From the NCBI GenBank assembly GCA_019779905.1, contig JABAKE010000016.1, positions 37,132-101,131 of the forward strand: a stretch of 64,000 nucleotides of DNA, written 5' to 3'. How positions within the stretch are numbered: position 1 is the first letter of the stretch; each line of letters opens with the position of its first letter. Of this stretch, positions 56,165 to 63,740 are shown piece by piece. The position numbers and the translations under genes were made by a program. A model generated the notes under the pieces. The model was not told the DNA's origin, searched no databases, and was given only the letters and a program-made list of their open reading frames with translations. The stretch comes from Modestobacter lapidis. GTDB lineage: Bacteria > Actinomycetota > Actinomycetes > Mycobacteriales > Geodermatophilaceae.

Positions 56165-57367
56165 ATGGACCCCGTGCGGAACCCGTACGCCCCCGGCGCC
56201 GGCCAGCGCCCCCCCGAGCTGGCCGGCCGGGACACCGAGCTGACGGCGTTCGACGTCGTCCTGGAGCGGATCGCGCACGGCCGGCCGGAGCGGTCGCTGG
56301 TGCTCACCGGGCTGCGCGGGGTGGGCAAGACCGTGCTGCTCAACCAGCTGCGGTCGGCGGCGATCTCCCGCGGCTGGGGCACCGGCAAGATCGAGGCACG
56401 GCCCGACCAGTCGCTGCGCCGGCCGCTGTCCGCGGCCCTGCACATGGCGCTGCGCGAGCTGGGGCCGCGGCACCGCGACCCGGAGTCGATGGAGGCCGTC
56501 CTCGGCGTGCTCAAGGCGTTCGCGCTGCGCGGGGCGGGCGGGTCCGACGGCCCGGCGAAGATGCGCGACCGCTGGCAGCCGGGCATCGACGTCCCGGCGG
56601 CGATGGGCCGGGGCGACTCCGGTGACATGGAGATCGACCTGGTCGAGCTGCTCAGCGACGCGGCCGGGGTGGCCGCCGACATCGGGAGCGGTGTCGCGCT
56701 GTTCATCGACGAGATGCAGGACGTGCAGCCCGACGACGTGTCGGCGATCTGCGCCGCCTGCCACGAACTCTCCCAGCAGGGCGCCCCGCTGATCGTGGTC
56801 GGCGCCGGCCTCCCCCACCTGCCGGCGGTGCTCAGCGCGTCGAAGAGCTACTCCGAGCGGCTCTTCCGCTACCTGCGGATCGATCGGCTGGACCGGGCGG
56901 CCGCCGATCGCGCGCTGCTCGCCCCGGCCGAGCGGGAGGACGTCGCGTTCGAGCCCGCCGCGCTGGACGCCCTGTACGCGGCCGCCGACGGCTACCCCTA
57001 CTTCGTGCAGGCCTACGGCAAGGTCACCTGGGACGTCGCCGCCGCCTCCCCGATCACCGCCGCCGACGTCGCGATGGCCGCCCCGGCCGCCGAGGCCGAG
57101 CTCGCCGTGGGCTTCTTCGGCTCCCGATACGACCGGGCGACCCCCGCCGAGCGGGAGTACATGCACGCCATGGCCGACCTGGGCGGCCCGGCCGGTGCCG
57201 CGGTGGGCACCTCCGACGTCGCGATCTCCCTCGGCCGCAAGCCCGCCTCGCTGTCCCCGGCGCGCGACTCGCTGATCAAGAAGGGGCTGGTCTACTCCGC
57301 CGAGCGCGGGCAGATCGCCTTCACCGTGCCGCACTTCGGCCGCTACCTGCTCAGCCACGCCGACTAA
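56165..57367 (+). CDS. Archaeal-type AAA ATPase with C-terminal winged helix
   Basis: A 400-residue STAND/ORC-like P-loop ATPase. Walker A is GLRGVGKT at 49-56, and Walker B is ALFIDEMQDV near 178-187. Sensor and arginine segments follow (VVGAGLPHLP; SERLFRYLRIDRLDR). The last 70 residues form a winged helix (ISLGRKPASLSPARDSLIKKGLVYSAERGQIAFTVPHFGRYL), suited to DNA binding. Such proteins are common in actinobacteria, often near mobile DNA, with no settled function. Here the upstream region carries three CTAG-containing dyads, so it may regulate its own promoter. A hydrolase gene follows after 20 bases with a good ribosome site. Confidence 0.83.
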   Translation: MDPVRNPYAPGAGQRPPELAGRDTELTAFDVVLERIAHGRPERSLVLTGLRGVGKTVLLNQLRSAAISRGWGTGKIEARPDQSLRRPLSAALHMALRELGPRHRDPESMEAVLGVLKAFALRGAGGSDGPAKMRDRWQPGIDVPAAMGRGDSGDMEIDLVELLSDAAGVAADIGSGVALFIDEMQDVQPDDVSAICAACHELSQQGAPLIVVGAGLPHLPAVLSASKSYSERLFRYLRIDRLDRAAADRALLAPAEREDVAFEPAALDALYAAADGYPYFVQAYGKVTWDVAAASPITAADVAMAAPAAEAELAVGFFGSRYDRATPAEREYMHAMADLGGPAGAAVGTSDVAISLGRKPASLSPARDSLIKKGLVYSAERGQIAFTVPHFGRYLLSHAD

Positions 57368-57387
57368 CCACGGGTAGGAAGGAGCTC

Positions 57388-58203
57388 ATGCAGCCTGACG
57401 ACAGCCGTACTCCCGAGCAGATCCGCGTCCCGGTGACCGGCGGGGAGCTGGCCGCCCTGTACTGGGGCGCCGACGCACCCGCCGCCCCCCTCGTCGTCCT
57501 GCTGCACGGTCTGACGGCCGACGCGACGGACTGGGCACCGGTGGCCGCCGCCCTGGCCGGCGACTGCGAGGTGGTCGTCCCCGACTTGCGCGGCCGGGCC
57601 GCCAGCGCGGAGCTGCCCGGCCCCTACGGCCTGTCGGCCCACGCGGCGGACGTGACCGCGCTGCTGGAGCACTTCGGCGCCGACGGCGGCTCCGGGGCCG
57701 ACGTCACCGTGCTGGTCGGGCACTCGATGGGCGCCTTCGTGGCCGCGCTCGCCACGGCCGGGCAGGCCCGTCACCTCGTGCACGGGCTGGTGCTGGTCGA
57801 CGGCGGGCTGCCGCTGGCGGTCCCGCCGGCCGCCGACCTGGCCGACGCCCTGGCCGCCGTCTTCGGCACCTCACCGGACGACGTGACCGGCACGTCGCCG
57901 CAGGGGCGGAGAGCCGTACCCGAAGCCGTGCAGGTCGACGGCGGTGACCTGCTGGCCAACGAGGCGGTGCTCGAGGCGACCACCGGGTTCCCGGTGCCCA
58001 CCACGCTGCTGTGGGCACCCCGGGGGCCCCAGGGCGCCGAGCCCGGGCTCTACGACCAGGTCCGGCTGGCGGGGATGGGGCTGCCCGCCGACGAGGTCAC
58101 CGTCCGCGAGGTGCCGGGCACCGACCACTGGTCGATCCTGCGGTCCGCGGACGGCGTGGCCGCCATCTCCGGCGCCGTGCGGGACGCCGCCGCGCGGGAC
58201 TGA
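57388..58203 (+). CDS. Alpha/beta hydrolase
   Basis: A 271-residue alpha/beta-fold hydrolase. The oxyanion segment is LLHGLTADATDW near 38-49, the nucleophile elbow is GHSMGA near 110-115, and the catalytic histidine is in VPGTDHWSILR near 248. The acid residue is probably in the LLWAPRGPQGAEPG strand region. Substrate unknown; the fold covers esterases, haloalkane dehalogenases and many others. GGAAGGAGC lies just before the ATG, and the gene is probably co-transcribed with the ATPase gene 20 bases upstream. A strong hairpin follows its stop. Confidence 0.85.
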   Translation: MQPDDSRTPEQIRVPVTGGELAALYWGADAPAAPLVVLLHGLTADATDWAPVAAALAGDCEVVVPDLRGRAASAELPGPYGLSAHAADVTALLEHFGADGGSGADVTVLVGHSMGAFVAALATAGQARHLVHGLVLVDGGLPLAVPPAADLADALAAVFGTSPDDVTGTSPQGRRAVPEAVQVDGGDLLANEAVLEATTGFPVPTTLLWAPRGPQGAEPGLYDQVRLAGMGLPADEVTVREVPGTDHWSILRSADGVAAISGAVRDAAARD

Positions 58204-58218
58204 GCGCCCGGAAACGAC

Positions 58219-58275
58219 GAGATCGGGGAAGCGGGGGCTCCGCCGTGGTTCCCGCGGCCCCACTTCCCCGATCTC
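58219..58275. terminator. Bidirectional terminator between hydrolase and chemotaxis operon
   Basis: GAGATCGGGGAAGCGGGG (58219-58236) pairs with CCCCACTTCCCCGATCTC (58258-58275): 17 of 18 pairs, around a 21-base loop. It fills the gap between two convergent genes. The GATCGGGGAAG half reads the same on either strand. Confidence 0.78.
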
Positions 58276-58284
58276 GGGAACTGC

Positions 58285-58770
58285 TCAGGCGATGACGATG
58301 GACAGCGACCCGTTGCCGTAGCCGGCGACGTCGACCGACAGGTCGATCCGATTGAAGGCGGCGGCCAGGCCGGCCAGGTCACCCGGCACGGCCTCGCTCG
58401 GGGCGTAGAGCTTGTGCAGCTTGGAGTGCGTGACACCGCCGCCGTTGAACAGCGCCGCGGCCACGTTCACCACCTCGTAGACGACCTCCAGGTGCATCGC
58501 CGAGAGCTCGCCCTCGTCGATGGCGTCCTCCAGCCCGCCCTTGGGCAGGAGCGCGAGGGCGCCGGCGCACCAGGCCGCCAGCGGCACGTCCATCAGGCAG
58601 ACCGCGTTGGCCGACATCTGGGGGTCGACGTAGACGGCCAGCGCGGCGCCGTCGTTCAGCGACACCGGATCGCCGGGGGAGACGGTGACGTCCTTGCCCA
58701 GGAGGCCCTCGAGCAGGTCGCGGACGTCCTTGGGGGCGGGCAGGATCGCCGGCGCCAGCGGGGCGCTCAT
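58285..58770 (-). CDS. Uncharacterised chemotaxis-operon protein
   Basis: A 161-residue protein, last gene of the chemotaxis operon, overlapping the previous CheY-like gene by ATGA. Helical N-terminus (PAPKDVRDLLEGLLGKDVTV), then MSANAVCLMDVPLAAWCAGALALLP, LEVVYEVVNVAAALFNGGG and a C-terminal strand region GYGNGSLSIVI. The EVVNVAAALFN helix resembles the E-x2-N helix of CheC/CheX phosphatases, and the size fits, so a divergent CheC/CheX-type or flagellar-switch-like role is possible. Function not established. Confidence 0.7.
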   Translation of the reverse strand: MSAPLAPAILPAPKDVRDLLEGLLGKDVTVSPGDPVSLNDGAALAVYVDPQMSANAVCLMDVPLAAWCAGALALLPKGGLEDAIDEGELSAMHLEVVYEVVNVAAALFNGGGVTHSKLHKLYAPSEAVPGDLAGLAAAFNRIDLSVDVAGYGNGSLSIVIA

Positions 58771-59129
58771 GCCAGCACCCCGTCCAGCGCGTCGCGGAAC
58801 GTCTCCGCAGTGAACGGCTTGGCGATGAGGAAGATCGCGCCGGCGTTGGCCGCCTTCTCCCGCATCTCCGGGGAGCCCTCGGAGGTGACGAACCCGAAGG
58901 GCACCTGCGAGCCGGCGGCACGCAGCGCCTCGAGGCACTCGATGCCGGTCATCTCGGGCATGTTCCAGTCCGACAGGATCAGGTCCGGCTTCTCCGCGAC
59001 GACCATCTGCAGCGCCTCGCGGCCGTCCTCGGCCTGGATGATCTCGTGGTCGTCGTAGCCCGCCTGGCGCAGCGTGCGGATGACGATCTGCCGCATCACG
59101 CGGCTGTCGTCCGTCACCAGGATCTTCAC
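58767..59129 (-). CDS. CheY-like response regulator 2
   Basis: A 120-residue single receiver domain. The acidic pocket is D7/D8, the phosphoacceptor is D54 (LILSDWNMPEM), the conserved threonine/serine is in FVTSEG, and the lysine is in IAKPFTAETF. No output domain, so it should act by direct binding like CheY. It overlaps the CheX gene by GTGA and the following gene by ATGA. The operon holds a second CheY-like gene at 59632, so the two may divide the work between the motor or output and a phosphate sink. Confidence 0.9.
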   Translation of the reverse strand: MKILVTDDSRVMRQIVIRTLRQAGYDDHEIIQAEDGREALQMVVAEKPDLILSDWNMPEMTGIECLEALRAAGSQVPFGFVTSEGSPEMREKAANAGAIFLIAKPFTAETFRDALDGVLA

Positions 59130-59635
59130 AGCGGCACCTCGTTCCGCTCGGCGTGCGGCGCCGGCACGGCGCCCTGCACGGTGATGGTCAGGTACTGGCC
59201 ACGCCACTGGGCGTCGACGCGGCACAGGTCGTCCGGCCGGGTGGCCGGGGGAGTGGGGCCGGTCTCGGGGAGACCGAGCGTGGACGGGCCGGGCAGCGCG
59301 GCCTTCACGTTGCCGCCGAGCACGTTGGCGAGCTCGCCGAGGGCGTCGGCGACGTCCTCGGGCTCGATGACGACCGGCGGGCGGGCGCGGAGCAGGCACT
59401 CGGTGAGCGCCTTCGCGGTCGGCTCGTCGCAGGTGACGACGACGGCGCCGCACCACGGGCCGGTGATCTGCACCCACGCGCTGACCGTGACCTCGGGGGC
59501 CGGCACCGGCAGTGGGACGAGCACCTCGCCGTCGCCGACCAGCGACGTCCAGACGTCATCGGCGATGCTCTGCACGATGGCCGGGTCGAGCAGGTTCGGA
59601 ATGGGCTCCTGGACACGGCTCAGCAGCTCGCTCAC
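59126..59635 (-). CDS. cheX: CheX-type chemotaxis phosphatase
   Basis: A 169-residue CheX-like protein. The catalytic helix is DALGELANVLGGNVKAALP, with E101 and N104 forming the E-x2-N pair that removes phosphate from CheY. The fold pattern VTVSAWVQITGPWCGAVVV before it is also typical. It sits between the two CheY-like genes with 4-base overlaps on both sides, so all three are produced together. It probably dephosphorylates one or both regulators. Confidence 0.82.
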   Translation of the reverse strand: MSELLSRVQEPIPNLLDPAIVQSIADDVWTSLVGDGEVLVPLPVPAPEVTVSAWVQITGPWCGAVVVTCDEPTAKALTECLLRARPPVVIEPEDVADALGELANVLGGNVKAALPGPSTLGLPETGPTPPATRPDDLCRVDAQWRGQYLTITVQGAVPAPHAERNEVPL

Positions 59636-60015
59636 AGGGTCACCTCCTGGGGGAGCAGGCCGAGCAGGGCGAGCTTGTCGCGCATCGCGTCGGCGGTGAA
59701 CGGTTTGATCATGTACTCGTGCGCGCCGGCGGCCAGCGCCCGCACGATCTGCCCGTGCTCGCTCTCGGTGGTGACCATCATCAGGGTCACCGAGCGGTAG
59801 GCCGGGTTGCTGCGCACGGCGGAGACGAACTGCAGTCCGTCCATCACCGGCATGTTCCAGTCGACGCAGGCCAGGTCGGGCAGGTAGCCCTCCTCCAGCA
59901 CGTCGAGGGCCTCCCGGCCGTGGCCGGCCTGGCGGGTCTCGTAGCCGAAGTCCTCCAGGATGCTGCCGACGATGCGCCGCATCGCGCGGGAGTCGTCGAT
60001 TACCAGGGCACGCAC
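59632..60015 (-). CDS. CheY-like response regulator 1
   Basis: A 127-residue single receiver domain. Acidic pocket D7/D8, phosphoacceptor D52 (CVDWNMPVMDG), VTTESEH threonine segment, and the lysine in YMIKPFTADAM. It is 1 base from the cheR stop and overlaps cheX by GTGA. Its DWNMPVMDG and the shared KPFTA with regulator 2 suggest the two arose by duplication. Confidence 0.9.
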   Translation of the reverse strand: MRALVIDDSRAMRRIVGSILEDFGYETRQAGHGREALDVLEEGYLPDLACVDWNMPVMDGLQFVSAVRSNPAYRSVTLMMVTTESEHGQIVRALAAGAHEYMIKPFTADAMRDKLALLGLLPQEVTL

Positions 60016-60016
60016 G

Positions 60017-60841
60017 TCAGTTCCCCTTCCGAGGGCGATAGGCGGAGCCGCGGCCGAGGACGACCCGCTCCCAGTTGTCGTCCACGCCGAGGGTGGTCTC
60101 GGCCGCGCCCAGGAACAGCCAGCCGTCCGGGCGCATGAGCTGGCGGACCCGCTGCAGGATGGCCTGCTTGGTCGCCAGGTCGAAGTAGATGAGCACGTTG
60201 CGCAGGTAGACGACGTCGAACGGGCCCATCCGGGGCAGGGGCGCCGCCAGGTTGCACTCGGTGGCGGTGACCATGCGGCGCAGCGCGGGGGAGATCTCCC
60301 ACTCGTTGCCGGCCCGGGTGAAGTGACGCACCAGCATCGAGGCCGGCAGCCCGCGGTTGACCTCGAGCTGGCTGAAGCGCCCGGCCCGGGTCCGCTCGAC
60401 CATCTCCTGCGACAGGTCGGTCGCGGTGATGGACACCCGCCGGGCGGCGTCGGGCATCGCGTCGGACAGCAGCATCGCGATCGTGTACGGCTCCTGGCCG
60501 CTCGAGCAGGCCGCCGACCAGATCGCCAGCCGCACGTCGGGGCGGCGCGCGGCGACCAGGGCCGGCAGCACCGTCCCGGTGAAGGCGGTGAACGGGTCGC
60601 CGTCGCGGAACCAGGACGTCTCGTTGGTGGTGAGCGCCTCGACGATCCGCCGGTTGGTGGCCGCGTCGGGCCGGGACCGGACGGACTCGACCAGCTCGCT
60701 GACGCCGGACAGCCCGCGCTGCTGGGCCATCGGCAGCAGCCGGGCCTCGACGAGGTACTCCTTGCCCGGCTGCAGGACGATCGCGCTCTCCCGGTGCACC
60801 AGCTGGCGCACCCAGTCGAAGCTGGTGGCGGTGAGGGTCAT
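60017..60841 (-). CDS. cheR: Chemotaxis protein methyltransferase CheR
   Basis: A 274-residue CheR, which methylates glutamates on chemoreceptors using S-adenosylmethionine. The N-terminal helical domain has LVHRESAIVLQPGKEYLVEARL. The catalytic domain has TTNETSWFRD, IWSAACSSGQEPYTIAML (SAM site), ITATDLSQ and DVVYLRNVLIYF. The ATG overlaps the cheB stop in ATGA. No tetratricopeptide extension is present. Confidence 0.95.
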   Translation of the reverse strand: MTLTATSFDWVRQLVHRESAIVLQPGKEYLVEARLLPMAQQRGLSGVSELVESVRSRPDAATNRRIVEALTTNETSWFRDGDPFTAFTGTVLPALVAARRPDVRLAIWSAACSSGQEPYTIAMLLSDAMPDAARRVSITATDLSQEMVERTRAGRFSQLEVNRGLPASMLVRHFTRAGNEWEISPALRRMVTATECNLAAPLPRMGPFDVVYLRNVLIYFDLATKQAILQRVRQLMRPDGWLFLGAAETTLGVDDNWERVVLGRGSAYRPRKGN

Positions 60842-61929
60842 CGTCGGGCTCCGGCCAGGGACGGGCGAGCCGCGGGCAGCAGCCGGGTGATCGCCTCGGC
60901 GACCTTCCCCAGCGGCAGCACCTCGTCGGCGTGGCCGGCCTGCGTCACCGCGCCGGGCATGCCCCAGACCACGGACGTCGCCTGGTCCTGGGCGACGACG
61001 GTGCCGCCGGCCTCGCGGATCTGGCCGGCCCCGATGCGGCCGTCGGACCCCATGCCGGTGAGCACCACGCCGAGGACGGCGCCGTCGTAGGCGGCCACGG
61101 CGGAGCGGAACAGGACGTCGACGGCCGGACGGCAGAAGTTCTCCGCGGGGCCCTGGTCCAGCGCGGTGCGCCGGAGACCGCCGGTGTTCTTCACCGTCAG
61201 GTGGAAGTCGCCGGGGGCGATGTGCACGGTGCCCGGTGCCAGCGGGGAGCCGGCGACGGCCTCCACCACCTCGAGGGCGCACAACCGGTCCAGCCGCTGG
61301 GCGAACTGCCGGGTGAAGACCGGCGGCATGTGCTGCACGAGCAGGACCGGAACGGGCAGGCCGGCCGGCAGCAGGGGGAGGACCTTGGTGAGCGCCTCGG
61401 GTCCGCCGGTGGAGGAACCGATGACCAGGACCGCGGGCTCCTGCCGCGGGCGGGTGCGGGCCACCGGCGGGCGGGGCACCACCGGGGCCGCGGCCGGTAC
61501 CGGGGCACCGGTGGTGAGCGGCCGGCCGGTCAGGGCCTTGATCTTGGGAACGAGCTGCTGGCGCACGCTCTCCATCGACTCGCCGACGCTGCCGACGTTG
61601 GCCGGCTTGGTCACGTAGTCGTTGGCGCCGGCGGACAGCGCGTCCAGGGTGGCGGAGGCGCCGCGCTCGGTGAGCGTGCTGAACATGATGATCGGCACCC
61701 GGTTGCGGGCACCCCGGATCGCCCGGACCGCCTCGATGCCGTTCATGTCCGGCATCTCGATGTCCATCGTGACCAGGTCGGGCTTGAGCTGCTCGAGCTT
61801 GGTCACCGCGAGGCGCCCGTTGGGCGCCGTGCCGACCACGGTGATGGCCGGGTCCTGCGAGAGCACGTCCGTCACGATCTTCCGGACGACGACCGAGTCG
61901 TCGACCACCATCACCCGGATGGGTTCCAC
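60838..61929 (-). CDS. cheB: Chemotaxis response regulator protein-glutamate methylesterase CheB
   Basis: A 363-residue CheB. The receiver domain has D10/D11 and phosphoacceptor D56 (VTMDIEMPDMNG). A proline/arginine-rich linker of about 25 residues follows. The methylesterase domain has the catalytic serine in IGSSTGGPEAL near 172, histidine H200 (VQHMPPVF) and aspartate in TGMGSDGRIG. It demethylates or deamidates receptors and resets signalling. It is the first clear che gene of the operon, with GGGGGAA before its GTG. The 102 bases upstream hold no clear promoter box. Confidence 0.95.
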   Translation of the reverse strand: MEPIRVMVVDDSVVVRKIVTDVLSQDPAITVVGTAPNGRLAVTKLEQLKPDLVTMDIEMPDMNGIEAVRAIRGARNRVPIIMFSTLTERGASATLDALSAGANDYVTKPANVGSVGESMESVRQQLVPKIKALTGRPLTTGAPVPAAAPVVPRPPVARTRPRQEPAVLVIGSSTGGPEALTKVLPLLPAGLPVPVLLVQHMPPVFTRQFAQRLDRLCALEVVEAVAGSPLAPGTVHIAPGDFHLTVKNTGGLRRTALDQGPAENFCRPAVDVLFRSAVAAYDGAVLGVVLTGMGSDGRIGAGQIREAGGTVVAQDQATSVVWGMPGAVTQAGHADEVLPLGKVAEAITRLLPAARPSLAGARR

Positions 61930-62031
61930 GCGTTCCCCCGCAGCTGCCGATTCGCGCAGCCGATGGGCCGCTCCCTCTCTATCGGCAGCGGGGGCGCAGG
62001 GGTTGAGCGGGACGGCGGACGAGCTGCGCGC

Positions 62032-62946
62032 TCACCCCACCAGGGGGAGGTGCCGCCCGGTCACGAGCACCCAGGGCTCCCCGAGCACGGCCCGCGACTC
62101 GTCGTCCAGGAGATCGGTCATGGCCAGCCCCTGCACGCAGCCGGCCAGCGCGTTCCAGACCCCCTCGGCGCCGTCCCGGGCGGTGAACCCGCCGTCGGTG
62201 AAGGCCTGCACGGCCAACAGCTGGGTGGCGGCCAGCGTGCGGGTGCGGCCGGAGACGTGCGCGGCCCAGGAGGCGCCGTGCATGGCGGCTGCCCAGGGGC
62301 GTCGCTGGGCCCGGACGGCGTCCACGGCGATCCGCCAGCGACGGCGGCCGGCGTCGTCCAGCTCCCGGACGCCGCCGAGCAGTTCGTCGATGCCGGCCGC
62401 GGCCGGGCCGAGGTCCGGTCGCGGCGGGGTCACCAGCGCCGTGGCCGCGGCGAAGGGGGCGGTCAGCTCGCGGCGGGCGGCGGGGTCGAGCGCGTCGGCG
62501 GCCCACCAGCCGGTGGCGGCGTCCGCGAGGACGTCGGCGGCGCGGGCGACCACCTCGGGGTCGGCGGCAGCGGCGACGGTGTGCTCGCCGCCCAGCACGT
62601 CGTCGCGGACCAGCCGCTCCAGCGCCGGGGTGTTGCCGATGGTGCCCTGCTCGAGCAGCGCGACCAGCCGGGAGGTCCGGACGTCGACGCCGGAGACGGC
62701 CGCGGGCACGTCGCGCAGCTGGGGCACGCCGGTAGCGGCCAGTTCGTGGGCGCGGCGGGCGCGGATGGCCTGCGCGGCCCGCTCGGCGTCGGGGCGGCCG
62801 GCCGCGGGATGCGCGGCGGCCAGCCGGCCGAGCGTGTCGGCGTCGGCGCCCAGCCCGGTCAGGAGCACGTCGGCGACCTGACCGCCGGCGGGCAGGCGGA
62901 CGAGGTCGAAGCCGAGTGTCGCGGCGCTGACCAGGGAGTAGGGCAC
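62032..62946 (-). CDS. Uncharacterised protein upstream of cheB
   Basis: A 304-residue protein with no family recognised. It opens VPYSLVSAATLGFDLVRLPAGGQVADVL and is largely alanine- and leucine-rich helix, with two tryptophan-containing helices (GWWAADALDPAARREL; RRRWRIAVDAVRAQRRPWAAAMHG) and a strand-like VLVTGRHLPLVG end. No signal peptide or membrane segment. GTG 62946 has GGAGG six bases upstream. It is on the che strand, 102 bases before cheB, and may be the first gene of the operon or a separate gene. Confidence 0.62.
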   Translation of the reverse strand: MPYSLVSAATLGFDLVRLPAGGQVADVLLTGLGADADTLGRLAAAHPAAGRPDAERAAQAIRARRAHELAATGVPQLRDVPAAVSGVDVRTSRLVALLEQGTIGNTPALERLVRDDVLGGEHTVAAAADPEVVARAADVLADAATGWWAADALDPAARRELTAPFAAATALVTPPRPDLGPAAAGIDELLGGVRELDDAGRRRWRIAVDAVRAQRRPWAAAMHGASWAAHVSGRTRTLAATQLLAVQAFTDGGFTARDGAEGVWNALAGCVQGLAMTDLLDDESRAVLGEPWVLVTGRHLPLVG

Positions 62947-63104
62947 GGTCGCCTCCAGGGGAAGTGGTCCGCCCATCGTGGAGGTGACCGGGCCGGCCCG
63001 CCACGCGGCCGTCACCCGTTCGCGCGACGGGCCTGGACCGGGGTCAGCGCGTTCATGGCTATGTGTCAGGGAGATGTAGCGCTGTGTTAGCCGTTCGTCA
63101 TGCG

Positions 63105-63120
63105 ACTGAGTAGACTAAGT
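63105..63120 (+). promoter_or_regulatory. Operator/-10 region of toxin-antitoxin operon
   Basis: ACTGAGTAGACTAAGT has symmetric ACTnAGT arms. TAGACT inside it (63111-63116) fits the TANNNT -10 box and begins 13 bases before the antitoxin GTG, so the transcript is probably leaderless. A dyad over the -10 box is the usual site of autorepression by an antitoxin. Confidence 0.6.
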
Positions 63121-63123
63121 TCC

Positions 63124-63354
63124 GTGACCAGATCCGTGGGGGTACACGAGGCGAAGACCCACCTGTCCAGGCTGCTCGAGCAGGTGGCCGCCGGCGCCGA
63201 GGTCGAGATCACCAACCGAGGGCGGGTGGTCGCACGGCTGGTGGGGCCGGCGCGCAGGGTCCCCGCGCTCGGGTTCGACCGAGGGCACGTCGTCGTGGCC
63301 GACGACTTCGACGCGCCGCTCGCGGAGGACGTGCAGGCGGCGTTCGAGGCGTGA
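63124..63354 (+). CDS. Phd/YefM-type antitoxin
   Basis: A 76-residue antitoxin. The N-terminal DNA-binding part reads SVGVHEAKTHLSRLLEQVAAGAEVEITNRGRVVARLV, the Phd/YefM signature. The acidic C-terminal tail (VVADDFDAPLAEDVQAAFEA) would wrap and block the toxin. The toxin gene overlaps it by GTGA. GTG 63124 is supported by the TAGACT box 13 bases upstream. Confidence 0.92.
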   Translation: MTRSVGVHEAKTHLSRLLEQVAAGAEVEITNRGRVVARLVGPARRVPALGFDRGHVVVADDFDAPLAEDVQAAFEA

Positions 63355-63740
63355 AGGTCCTCCTCGACACGCACGTGCTGCTCTGGGCCGCTGCCACGCC
63401 GGAACGACTGGGTGGCGCCCAGCAGATCCTCCTCGACGCCGAGCAGCTCCTGCTCTCCGCGGCGAGCGTGTGGGAACTCGCGATCAAGCAGGGGCTCGGC
63501 AAGGTGCAGCTCGGACGGGACGTCCGCTCGTGGACCGCCCGGGCCGTCGACGAGTTGCAGCTGCAGCGGTTGGCGGTCACTGCCGAGCACGCGGCAGCGG
63601 TGGAGCACCTGCCCTCGGTGCACCGCGATCCGTTCGACCGCCTCCTGGTCGCGCAGGCGACATCCGAGGATGCGGTGCTGTTGACCGCCGATCGCGTCCT
63701 GCTGGGCTACGGCGACGCCGTGCGACTGGTCGGGGCCTAG
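63351..63740 (+). CDS. PIN-domain (VapC-type) RNase toxin
   Basis: A 129-residue PIN domain toxin. The acidic magnesium site is D6 (LLDTHVLLW), E42 (VWELAIKQGLG), D93 and D96 (HRDPFDRLLV), with TAD near 112-114. LLDTHVLLWA and the WELAIK helix place it in the group of VapC toxins that pair with Phd-type antitoxins. It would cleave tRNA or rRNA when free. Its stop overlaps the stop of the convergent chemoreceptor gene in a CTAG. Confidence 0.93.
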   Translation: MKVLLDTHVLLWAAATPERLGGAQQILLDAEQLLLSAASVWELAIKQGLGKVQLGRDVRSWTARAVDELQLQRLAVTAEHAAAVEHLPSVHRDPFDRLLVAQATSEDAVLLTADRVLLGYGDAVRLVGA

